A stretch of 64,000 bases of DNA from Halichondria panicea (taxonomy: Eukaryota; Porifera; Demospongiae; Suberitida; Halichondriidae). Below are positions 54,698 to 64,000 of this stretch, piece after piece (the first letter of the stretch is position 1; every line of letters begins with the position of its first letter). The notes below the pieces were generated by a model. It did no database searches and had not been told where the DNA came from. It saw only the letters and a program-made list of their open reading frames with translations. The stretch is taken from NCBI RefSeq assembly GCF_963675165.1, contig NC_087377.1:2278824-2342823 (forward strand). The letters run 5' to 3'. The position numbers were made by a program, and so were the translations under genes.

Positions 54698-55245
54698 CGA
54701 CTAGAAAAACATTTGCAATGTGAAAAATTGCTAGGATTGGCCAGGGGAACCACAAAAAAGCGTGGGAACAAGAAATCAGACGAGAGCATAACTCCAATCC
54801 GTTACAACGTCATGAACATGTACAATACATAGTATTAATAGACTGTGTTCCAGATCCACCTATCAGCTTCCATTCACCACATCATTCCATGCAGTCACCA
54901 GTACGGTCCGTGCATGTTACTACGCATGGATGGACTGTGTGTACCTGTGCTCAACACTGCATGTATTAGGAACATCAATTCATCACAAATCATCATGATT
55001 ATGTGCCCCACATTCTAAAATGGATGTATAATAAATATATATAGGGATTGGTCATCACTCCACCAGTAAAAATTGCGTGGCATATTGGCTGGGAAAACAT
55101 GGGAAAACTACCAGTATACATGTGATTGACGTTGTAACGGATTGGAGTTATGCTCTCGTCTGATTTCTTGTTCCCACGCTTTTTTGTGGTTCCCCTGGCC
55201 AATCCTAGCAATTTTTCACATTGCAAATGTTTTTCTAGTCGGATA
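54698..55245. repeat. Inverted pair of a coding-like segment, about 120 bp arms
   Basis: 54698-54822 (plus) and 55245-55124 (minus) are near-perfect inverses. Both arms encode RLEKHLQCEKLLGLARGTTK and KRGNKKSDESITPIRYNV in frame; after that the arms differ. The spacer is about 300 bp. Possibly an exon of a gene or mobile element duplicated in inverse orientation. Confidence 0.75.
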
Positions 55246-55543
55246 TATGTAGTAGTTGGAGCATGCAAAGACTGTATACGTACCCTAGGTTGTTCTAGCT
55301 ATAAGGACAGAAACATCATAAAGTGAAAAACTGTACCTACTTCCTATATAATGGTATAGCTTGTGTCATAATAATTATAGCCTCAAGTATCAACCAGAAG
55401 TGAAATCTCACACTGACAGTAAGACAATCTTTTTTGTGTCTAAATGGCAATTTTTCCCCTGTGTATAGTGATTAAACCCCGGATAGTTTTCGAGGTGCTA
55501 ATTAGTGTTACCTATCCATTTCTCTCTTCTATCTATGGATAAA

Positions 55544-58500
55544 CTACCACCTTAAGGCTGTACAATACAATATTACTATTACTGGTACTAATACAGTATA
55601 AAGTGTGTACTGTATAGTGACCTTTTTCTGTAGTATCTGCAGTAGGTTTGAAGGGTTTTTCACAATATCCTGGTCAGGTTTGGCCCTGCTCTTAGTGGAA
55701 GGAGGGAACTCGTGCTCACATTCAGGACATTTCTTGCAGCGGATGTGACAGCTCTCCTCACAGTTAGGACACTTTCTCTGAGTCACTGGCTGGGTACCTG
55801 TGTGGACATGTGTGTGTGGGCGTCTGAGTGTGTGTATATACGTGTGTGTGTGTGTGTGGGTGGGTGGGTGTGCGTGTGTGGGCATATAAATGGTAGAGAT
55901 GAATTAAGATGTACGTGCACATGGGATAAATAAATAATAGTCACTTTTTCGTTTCTTTGTTGGTGGTGGTCCATTCTCGTCACTCCTGGAGTCAGTGTTT
56001 CCAGTCACAGCAGCTGTATAGAGAGAGTAGCTGTATTGGACCACACTGTGTACTCATGATCCTAGTGAGCTTACATTGTTGTGGTAGAGACTTGAGGTAG
56101 TCAGCAATTTCAGTGTGACCCTTCCGTGTAGCAATGTCAAGAGGAGTCTCGCCATTATCGTCAGTAACACCTGAACAAGAGTGGGTGTAGAAACAAAGGT
56201 ATAACACTGCATGGTGGTTGTGTTGTACTCACTGATATCACAGTTGGCCTTCTCCACCAAGTACTGCACCACATCTTTGTGTCCCTTGTAGCATGCATTT
56301 TTGAGAGGGGTCTCGTTGATATCATCCCTCACATCTGCACATAACACACCATACGCTATTAGACACACAATCAAAACACTAATAGTTATAATTATACACG
56401 GTCTAATCAACAAAATTAAGTACCATCCAGGGACACTACTTGCAGGTTGTGTTACGCTATGTAGCTTGCCATTAATAATTATGGACTTTGAACTTTCGAT
56501 ATCCATTTTAAACACTCGTAGTCGATTATATTTACCATTCTGTTCCGCATGTCATTTCATGTTGTACATATAAATTGTAACTGTAATAGTCTGCTAGTAC
56601 TGTAGCTTGTAGCTTCTTTACCATAAAGCTTTAGCACCCGTTGAGTTAGCAAGTAGTGAACACATACTAAAAGAGGCCATTAAAAGCACAATAGATTATC
56701 ACACTCACTCTTGGGGTCAACTTTGTGTTGCTCGACTAGTTCCTTCACTACACCCATGTTGCCATGGTAACATGCTGCACACAGTAACTCGGCTTTGTCC
56801 TCATCACCACATGCACAGCCACGGCTCATCAGGTAGTGGGCAACATCCACACAACCATCATATTTATACCATTCCTCCAGAGCTTTGTCCAGTGGTGACT
56901 GTCCCTCATCATCCCTCACATCTGTACATACACACAGTCAAACACAATAGTTATCAGGGTGTTTGAGAAAATGTTAGGGCGCGCGTAAGCGTCTGATGTT
57001 GTATTAATAATGATGATTCCGTCATAATTATATCTGATGGTGATGATGTCATTATTCTATGGGGGGAAGGTTAATTCACCCTCCCTGCCTCTAAACCAGG
57101 GCTACATCCAGGATTTTAGATCAGGGGGGGCGTTTTGGGCAATTTAAAAATGTAGGAGGGGCAAAGTCATCAGAATTATTATAATAGCAGTACAAATGAA
57201 TCTGCCATCTCCTAGGGGGGGTGCGAATTACCCCCTCGCCCCCCCCTCAATGCAGCCCAGCATGTAAACTATAGGTTAGCTACATACACTGAATAGGACT
57301 GTGTCTAATCAACTGGGAAGAATCAAAGCAAACGATACTAAGTACCATCAAGGGCGTATGAGGAAAAGAGGGCATGCAACAGCTTGCGAGCAAAAACTGT
57401 AAGTGGGCGGTGGAAATTAATGTAATATATAAAAATAGAGATATGTGTAAAGTACATGTGCAGATAATAAATAGATTGAATGCAGTTTTTGCTCGCACGT
57501 TGGACTAATAGTGAGTTGCATGCCCTCTTCTCTTCATGTGCCCTTGATACCATGAATACTACTTGAGGGTTCATCTATTTTCTCCATGAAGAAGTAATGA
57601 ACACATACTAAAAGAGGCCAAATTAAATCATTTACTCATCAGGTAGTGGGCAATATCCACACAACCTTCCTCAAGAGCTATGTACAGTGGTAAATGTCCC
57701 TCATCATCCCTCACATCTGTACATTACACACAATAATTATACACGGAATCTGATTTAAACAGGACTGTGTCTAATCAACTGGAGAGACAAACGAGGCTAT
57801 GAGAACAAATACAGAGATACAAAAATCTTACTCGCTCAAACATAAATAAAGGAGTACAGGGATTAGCAATGGAAGTCAAAACAAACGAAAATCATCCGCG
57901 TTGTCCTGCGGTTGTAATTAATCGAGGTCACCTATTAGAAAAGGGTCAGAGAAACAAATTTAATGATTGTCTTACCGTCACTATAAAAGCCTTGCAGTTC
58001 CATACAATACTTGAGACCATGAGACACGTACAGTACACTAGCTACTTAGTTAGACAGTTCTAGCTATGTATAGGTTAACAGCCATAAAAACTTGTTTTCC
58101 CAACGGATAGTTTCTGAATTAAGCCACACCATCTGCACAAAAGTAGACGTTTTTGACGTCCGTTTCCAATCCCTCTCTCTTTTATCTATGATCTCACCAA
58201 CATCCATCTTCCTCTCCTCCACCAGATACTGTACCACATCTTTACTTCCTCCCTCACAAGCCCAGTGAAGAGACTTATCCCTCACATCTGTTGTGGAACA
58301 GAGCACTAACACAGATATTATTGTGGCGACCAGAAAAAACATTTCCAGGAACTTCAACTAAGCCATGAAAATTTCACGTATTATCATACGTAAAGGTGTA
58401 AGTAATACTAGGTACATCGCAAATGTAAAAAAATAGTGAAAAAGTACGGTTATAATTATTATTATAATTATTTATTTAATATCAATACACAAACAAAATA

Positions 58501-59076
58501 ACAACTACTTACCAGTGCTAAGTCCAAGCTCGCGGAAAAAGTACTTGACCACCTCTTTGTTACCTCCCCAGCATGCCCAGTGAAATGGAATCTTGTTACC
58601 CCACCCACCAGCTTCATCAGTACGAGCTCCATGAGTAAAAAGTGTCTTCACAATCTCAAGGTAGCCCCACAAGCAAGCAGTGTGTAATGGAGGCAGCTCA
58701 TCCGCCCACTCGTCACTCCAGTAGAGCTTGTGGTTGGGGTCTGCCCCCTGTCCCAACAGGGACCTAACTTTGGTGACGTCATTATTGTTTGCAGCCTTGT
58801 ATAAGTCCTTGGCTAGCTTCTTTTGAGCACTGTACAAAATAGATGGTTGAGGGGTCAGTCGTACAGAGAATTACTTGATATGTGTATATAGTTTATACAA
58901 GTGACACCATGCACATATCCAGCTGTCACTTTGCTGTACAGTGTTCCACCTCTGATCATAGCCAGCTCTGATCTACTAATGGAATGAGTCTCCCTCCATG
59001 CAATCACAAGGTGCTAGCATGAGTAGTAATTATAGTCTACATCATTGTTCACTTACTCTGAATCTTGTTCAGCCAT
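55544..59076 (-). CDS. Ankyrin-repeat protein B with C-terminal zinc ribbon
   Basis: Nine exons join in phase to a 413-residue protein: 59076-59057, 58829-58513, 58287-58198, 57716-57636, 56921-56709, 56334-56233, 56170-56075, 56013-55945, 55797-55544. All junctions from exon 2 on are phase 1, so repeat exons can be gained or lost without frame damage. The start is MAEQDS; exon 2 has KVRSLLGQGADPNHKLYWSD and repeats such as PLHTACLWGYLEIV and PFHWACWGGNKEVV. Five following exons each begin with (D/N)VRD or SVTD and hold one or two ankyrin repeats. Exon 8 has a basic PPPTKKRK patch, a possible nuclear signal. Exon 9 has a zinc ribbon CPNC..SCHIRCKKCPEC. The last about 25 residues are hydrophobic (VLVPVIVILY) and may be read-through of a weak donor (AAG|GTCACT). 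Paralogue of ankyrin A. Confidence 0.82.
57345..57560. mobile_element. MITE with TATCAAGGGC-type ends
   Basis: The left arm (CCATCAAGGGCGTATGAGG, AGAGGGCATGCAAC, GCGAGCAAAAACTG) is inverse to the right arm. A fragment of the same family (AGAAGAGGGCATGCAACTCA) is at about 13498-13520. It lies in an intron of ankyrin gene B. Confidence 0.7.
58155..58193. mobile_element. Solo end of the P-like element
   Basis: CGTTTCCAATCCCTC and TTTTATCTATG match the right terminus of the element at 39235-40770 with small changes. It abuts the donor of exon 3 of ankyrin gene B. Confidence 0.55.
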
Positions 59077-60260
59077 TGAAGCTTCTTTCAAACTCTGTCA
59101 AATTCTCCCCTCAGTAAACAAAGCAAATTAAGTGCCACACCCTCTTTTTGTATTTCAAGGGTCTTTAAGCTTCCGGCCATAAAAACTTAATTACTCTTTC
59201 AACAAAGATATTGTGTATGAAGTAAAGCACTGAATATCATTTATAATAATTATACCGACACAGTCAATAGTCGAGTCATGTGATCAATCCTACTACACAC
59301 AAAACAACACTTATAAATAATATACTAAACAGACGGAAAAATAAAATATTAAAATTCAGCTAAAAGGAACTGCTCCAAATTGATCTACAGTTGTCATTGT
59401 CGCCGTAACCTTTGAACCCTCTCCAAAGGGGGGTGCTCCAAACAAATCTCGTCTTGCATTGTCAGCAGTATTATAAGAGGGCGGGTAGAGAAACGTCCGT
59501 CAAAATTAATGGAGTGCTACCAAAGTCATCCGTAGGAAATGGACTGCCAGTCTGTGAGGTGTGTGTGTGGAGGGTGTGTGTGGGTGTGGAGTGTGGGTGT
59601 GGAGTGTGGGTGTGAGCAGGGTGTCATACAGGATTTTGAAGTAGAAGGGGGAAATGTTGCTAAAAAAAGGTCAACTGTTTCAATACTCTGTTATTGTAAA
59701 ATTGCCAGCTATGGACACTCAGTCATACAACTAGTAGCACATTTTAAGGGAGGGATATCCCCTTCCCCCCCCCCCGGGCCCTGTATAACACCCTGGTGAG
59801 TGTGTGTGAGAGATCGAGTGAACACATCTGAGGGATGGGAGGTTGAATAAGCAGTATAGAGTTGTGTATTGTGGTCACCCTCTATAATATAGCCAGGTTT
59901 AATAAGGGACCCAGAGTCAGCCTCTGCCCAGCCTAGGGGCCACCACAATAAACATTCTGTATAATTATAAGGCCATGCAAAGTCAATTTGAAGTCTCTCG
60001 GGCCCTCGCACTTGGAAATTGGCAAGTTAAATATCACGTGACCTCAGCACTAGAAAAAAATATTTGTATTGTTTTTTTTATAATAATTATTGACTAAAAA
60101 TTAAAACATTTGCTTATTGAGGAAGTTATGTGTTTTCAATTTACGTATAATAATCATCTGCTTGCTAATTGCAATTTGTGTGGCCTAAGGCAAGTAGTGA
60201 GAAAATAAATACTTAATTAATTTAATGCCCACTCACACACCCACACACACACCCACTCAC
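59077..60260. other. Intergenic; MITE-like element and microsatellite
   Basis: The 5' flank of ankyrin gene B. A GTGTGGAGTGTGGGT tract lies at about 59558-59615. An element of about 170 bp at 59622-59793 has ends AGGGTGTCATACAGG and CCCTGTATAACACCCT in inverse orientation. No gene was recognised. Confidence 0.45.
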
Positions 60261-60344
60261 CACTGTGGTCAGGTTGGTCTCTGATCCTATTCTTTGTGGA
60301 GTGAACGGGACATAACCAAAAGCATCCAGTCCACTGTCTACGCT
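60261..60344 (-). CDS. Possible kinase tail exon (DAFGYVPF)
   Basis: After an ATTAG acceptor, 28 codons (SVDSGLDAFGYVPFTPQRIG...) run to a GTGAGT donor. A D.FG..PF motif recalls the C-terminal tail of AAK1-type kinases, and the exon lies downstream of kinase exons on the same strand. A Pro/Lys/Thr-rich open stretch upstream (60345-60600) may be part of the same tail. Assignment is tentative. Confidence 0.35.
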
Positions 60345-60674
60345 CTAATGGAATCCTGCATTCTGATTGGACGGCTTCAGATTCGATACTCGTTGTTGCC
60401 ATAGCGATTTGACCCGCGACCTATTCCGAGGTCGATTTTGAGATAAAATGGTTGTCGTGGTAACTGCTGTGGCAATAGCCTTCGTTGCGGTGATGGGGTT
60501 GACAGTCACAGAGGGTTTCGATTGGTTGGTTGGTTGGTTTCTTAGCAACAGGACGAGCATTTTTTGGAGAAGGGACGGGATTTAGCGGACAAGGTGAACG
60601 CTGTGTGGAGATAATTATAAATTATGGTGAATAATAATTATTACACAATTTTTACAATGTCACTATAATTATTA

Positions 60675-60985
60675 GCAGGCCACCCTCTATAATACAGCAA
60701 GGTTAATGGGCCCCAAAGTCTCCATAGCATGTGTTTGGACCTGTGTTAGCAGGCCACCCTCTATAATACAGCCAGGTTAATGGGCCTCAAAGTCTCCGTA
60801 GCATGTGTTTGGACCTGTGTTAGCAGGCCACCCTCTATAATACAGCCAGGTTAATGGACCTCATAGCATGTGTTTGGACTTGTGTTAGCAGACCACCCTC
60901 TACAATACAGCTAGGTTAATGGGCCCCAAAGTCTCCATAGCATGTGTTTGGACCTGTGTTAGCAGACCACCCTCTATAATACAGC
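60675..60985. repeat. Tandem repeat, about 73 bp, four to five units
   Basis: Same unit as 18243-18500 (CCACCCTCTATAATACAGCC, TTAATGGGCC, GCATGTGTTTGGACCTGTG). Marks the kinase-side duplication. Confidence 0.85.
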
Positions 60986-61024
60986 CACTGTTGGTCTACC
61001 CACCACTATACATATACAGGGTAT

Positions 61025-61610
61025 TACGGTGGCCCTGAGTGCTACTCCTAGTTGATAGTTCAAACGCGTAGTTGGCAGTTGGAAGTTCATGACCTTTAAA
61101 CTTTGCAACCTGTTTTTATGTGTAAGTTAAAATTATGATACTGACACCAATAATAATTGCTAGATATCTAGCTGGCAGGCTAAGACGACAATATTCAATT
61201 ACATATTATTATAATTATGTACACATCTAAGTAGGGAGGTCTAATCCCCATGCACCTATATTCCCGGTAGGGAGGGAGGGAGGGCATTATAGAAACAGGT
61301 TGTATGGCACTTAGATTCTATTGAGGCCGTTTGGTTAAAAGATTTGAGGCAGTGCAAAGATCTATGTTATAACATAATTATGCTAACTGGCGTAGAAGAT
61401 AATAGTCTTTGCTGGTCTCAGACGGCACTATTAAACGTGTGTCCGCTATACAATGTACATTAAGTAGGGCTTGCCCCCATCAATTAAGGCTTAGAGAAAC
61501 AGGTTTTGCAGAGCTAGAATAATTCCTGGCATTAGTTCGTTGCAAAGTTTAAAGGTCACCAACTACCAACTACCAACTACCAACTAGGAGTACCACTCAG
61601 GGCCACCGTA
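61025..61610. mobile_element. TIR element, about 0.58 kb, with empty site at 18.53 kb
   Basis: The left end (TACGGTGGCCCTGAGT, CTCCTAGTTG) and the inverse right end (ACTCAGGGCCACCGTA) are inverted repeats of about 80 bp with gaps; CTTTAAACTTTGCAAC is shared. At the paralogous site the intron reads CAGGGTAATACTAATAGTAA without interruption. Confidence 0.75.
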
Positions 61611-61636
61611 GGTTATACTAATAGTAAGGTACTCAC

Positions 61637-62376
61637 AAAGACATTAGTGACATGGTTGGTGGTTCCTGTGATCCTGGACACCACCTCACACACTTGCCAG
61701 ATACTGGGACGAAGCTCAGGGTCAGAGGTCAACAGGCAGCCTACAAGGGAGGAGGAGAACACATGTATCACACACCCACACACCCACACACACACACACA
61801 CACGGCAAGCATAAAACAAATGCGTCTTATGGGATAATTATTTATGTGATTAACTTTTAAACACCGCGATTTCAGTACAGGCCACAAATGGATATCACTG
61901 TATGATACAAGAGTATGCAGTGATTATGATAGCTGCTCACATAACAGCATTAGTATAAGTGTCTATTACACATTTATTTCTGACTACGACTATACATAAC
62001 TATGGGATAGGGCTATTGAATGATACTTGATACTCTAAAATGGATGCTTTGTACAATAAATTATGTAACTAGTGAAATGCTTCCTCACACACAAACAGTG
62101 GAGCCACTCTTAATGACCTCATCTGAAGAAAGGTTAACTGCAGGCTATGAGGTCCCAAATGAATAGTTTTTGTTATACATGCAGCCAAAATGTTGTTCCC
62201 TAAACGTGTCTGTTATAAATAGTTCAATTGTACATACCTTGAGGTCGCGATGTATGATGGGTTTTGTCCGATGGTGTAGCCTAGCAACGGCCTTAGCAAC
62301 GTCAGAGAAGATATGCAACACTTCACGTTGTCTCAGTCGAGTGCCCGCTGATTCAGCAAATCTATCACCGAAGTAC
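61637..62376 (-). pseudogene. Kinase fragment, catalytic-loop and C-terminal exons
   Basis: The minus-strand exon 62376-62238 encodes REVLHIFSDVAKAVARLHHR and PIIHRDLK, the helix E and catalytic loop of a Numb-associated kinase (AAK1, BMP2K, GAK). 61740-61637 encodes CLLTSDPELRPSIWQV, subdomain XI. The exons for the DFG motif, activation segment and subdomains IX-X were not found in the 500 bp between them, where a complete gene needs about 100 residues. The copy is therefore probably incomplete, although very short exons could have been missed. No glycine-rich loop or VAIK-type lysine was found upstream before the window becomes repeat-rich. These kinases regulate clathrin-mediated endocytosis through AP2. 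Confidence 0.65.
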
Positions 62377-62504
62377 CTAATAGAATAAATAATAATAATT
62401 ATTATTAAAAGCTTAATTTATCACTAATTAGCTACATGCAGACAGTGTTTGTGATTCTCACTACTGTACATGATCAATGGTACCACTCCATTAGTATGAC
62501 TAAG

Positions 62505-62965
62505 CAATAGACTACCATCATGCACGCAGGTACACTACCACCCACTCCACTCATCACACACCCACTCCATTAGTATGAGTACGCAATGGAGGACCATACA
62601 TTATGCACCTATCAATGTGTCGCCCCACTCCCCCCAGGAGGGAGGTAGTGGGGCAACACCAGAGGAGGTCCGACATGCGTGCACGAATCACTATAAGTTC
62701 AGTGCATTGTGGTAATTGGGGTCACGTGATATGTCCAGGCCAAATGTACTAGCATTTGTAGTGATTCGTGCACGCATGTCGGACCGGGCCTCCTCTGGGG
62801 CAAAACATTGATGATAGGTGCACTACAACAAAGGGAGCTAGAGAGCTAGTCTATAGATAGAGTATCTGGGTCCACTCAATAAAATCTGACACTGCGTACT
62901 CACCCTAGCATTGTCCAGCTCCCTCTGCAGACTAGCCACCATATCCACCACCAGCAGCAATCAGT
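62505..62965. repeat. Third, diverged copy of part of the segmental duplication
   Basis: Matches 1250-1500 and 20370-20625, including ACTACCATCATGCACGCAGG and the short exon MVASLQRELDNAR with its donor. It is interrupted by a MITE at 62604-62822 absent from the other two copies. Confidence 0.8.
62604..62822. mobile_element. 219-bp MITE, TGCACCTATCA ends, empty sites known
   Basis: The arms TGCACCTATCAATGT, CCAGAGGAGGTCCGACATGC and GTGCACGAATCACTA are inverse to the right arm. Both duplication copies show the uninterrupted target (CATACATTACAACAAAGG), so this is a clean insertion; the flanking duplication is about 2-3 bp (TA). Confidence 0.85.
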
Positions 62966-63155
62966 CAGGATACCTTGAGACAGTCACTCTCTGCTAGCTC
63001 CATCTCTCTCTACACTGCTTGTAGCCTCGTGAGCATGCCATGGAGCCATCTCATGTTAGCAACTGGAGCTATATATTATAGAGTAGATCTGTTTCAATGC
63101 TGCCTAGCTGTGAAGCTCTTAGTCTAGTCTATGGCAGAGTCTACGGTATAGGGTA

Positions 63156-63949
63156 GCCTCGGTCCCAGGCCGATTTTTTTTAATAGAACGAAGTTGAAAA
63201 ATACGGCCTGGTATTGATTGTATCTGGGCGTGACAGGAACCGGAAACAAAAGCAGTGATTCTTTACATTTTGTTTCCTGCTTTTTTTCTGTAATACTAAA
63301 GGTGTACGTAGAGGCATTTTACTCCCGTAAAAGTTACAGTAATTTAGCTCCGTGTCATGTTCTCAATTTATAGCTAGCTAGCTATGGCATGCAACTCGTT
63401 GTCTTGTTTGAAGCAAGATGGCCTCACTCTCATGGCAGAACAGGCCCAGGCTCTCAAGCTCCTGTTTGAGGGAAGGGACGTGTTTATCTGGTTCCCAAAG
63501 GGGTATGGCAAGTCTCTCTGCTATATCAGTTGCTACCCTTTTTAATGGACTACAAGCTAGGTAGGACCAAGGCTCCTCCTGTTGACAAAAGTGTTCTTGT
63601 TAATTGTCTCTCCCCTTGTATCTCTCATCATGAGACTCATGATTGACCAGATCAGGAGTCTAAACAATAGAGGTGTTTCTGCTGCCATCCTCAGTAGCAA
63701 TAAAGGAATTGACAAAGATTTGGTTGCCACTGCCAAAGAAGTGTCTTCTGGGAAGTATTTCCTGCTGTATACTGCCCCAGAGGCTGTTGTTGAAGACCAC
63801 TGTTGGAGGATTCATTTTTTGTTGTACCACGAGTCAATTTGTTTTATGTATTAAAAAACCACGCCCAGATCACACCCAAATACAATCAATACCAGGCCTA
63901 GTAGGCGACCTAGCGTTCAATTGGAGACGGATCGGCCGGGGGTCGAGGC
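63156..63949. mobile_element. 0.8-kb TIR element with helicase fragment and exact target duplication
   Basis: Starts GCCTCGGTCCCAGGCCGATT and ends with the inverse (GATCGGCCGGGGGTCGAGGC). TACGGTATAGGGTA is present unchanged on both sides (63142-63155, 63950-63963); allowing for the TA of the termini the duplication is 10-14 bp. The inner part of the repeats (GGCCTGGTATTGATTGTAT, CTGGGCGTG) matches the 35-kb element. It carries a helicase remnant on the plus strand. Confidence 0.88.
63384..63854 (+). pseudogene. RecQ-like helicase N-terminal fragment
   Basis: From ATG 63384 the frame gives MACNSLSCLKQDGLTLMAEQ, then EGRDVFIWFPKGYGKSLCY with the Walker A motif. The frame breaks directly afterwards (CTATATCAGTTGC) and changes again before SPLVSLIMRLMIDQIRSLNN; it continues through AAILSSNKG and TAPEAVVEDHCW, then ends. 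DExH and later motifs are missing. Closely related to the helicase at 35.7-37.3 kb. Confidence 0.8.
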
Positions 63950-64000
63950 TACGGTATAGGGTAGCTAGCTCAGTAGGCCGTAGACTGGAAACCACGCCCC

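Overview
The window looks like nuclear DNA of a sponge (probably a demosponge); the species cannot be named from sequence alone. It is AT-rich and littered with TAATTAT-type low-complexity sequence, has many short GT-AG introns, CA/GT microsatellites and small palindromic transposons, and carries a metazoan gene repertoire: an SRCR receptor, a Roc-type GTPase with a death domain, ankyrin proteins, a Numb-associated-kinase-like kinase and the ciliary protein CFAP299. There are no operons or bacterial signals. Exons were assembled by hand from splice sites and reading phase; no alignment was run, so all family names rest on recognised motifs.

Layout. 1-6.89 kb is one copy of a segmental duplication whose other copy is 19.12-28.84 kb. 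The block holds a death-domain/membrane exon pair, a 45-bp minisatellite (about 20 units in copy 1, about 68 in copy 2) and the two most 3' recognised exons of CFAP299. 7.6-11.1 kb (minus) is a complete four-exon gene for a Roc-like GTPase/Ig-like/death-domain protein. 13.6-17.8 kb (minus) is an ankyrin gene, followed by a broken kinase fragment (18.5-19.1 kb). CFAP299 runs from 30.93 kb down to 26.6 kb (minus). It shares a 163-bp intergenic region with a divergent gene for an unknown secreted protein (31.1-32.7 kb, plus). 33-39.2 kb is a tandem array of units of about 735 bp, split by a 2.45-kb transposon (35.07-37.52 kb) with 91-bp terminal inverted repeats that carries a ZAD-like zinc-finger ORF and a broken RecQ-like helicase. 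39.2-44.9 kb is mostly nested DNA transposons, including a P-like remnant. 46.3-49.9 kb (plus) is a four-SRCR transmembrane receptor with a nonsense codon in its third SRCR domain. 52.8-53.7 kb holds a Ser/Pro/Gln-rich terminal exon of unknown function. 55.5-59.1 kb (minus) is a complete nine-exon ankyrin/zinc-ribbon gene. 60.3-62.4 kb holds pieces of a second kinase. 63.16-63.95 kb is another helicase-bearing element of the transposon family.

The genes do not form a pathway, but the order ankyrin gene then kinase occurs twice (17/19 kb and 59/62 kb), which points to an old local duplication. Several genes (GTPase-death, death-membrane, ankyrin, SRCR) are of types linked to innate recognition and signalling in invertebrates. 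The most unusual signal is a family of inverted-repeat elements with TAGCCTCG...CGAGGCTA ends and target duplications of about 8-10 bp. Members range from 28 bp to 2.45 kb, and at least two carry RecQ-like helicase sequence.
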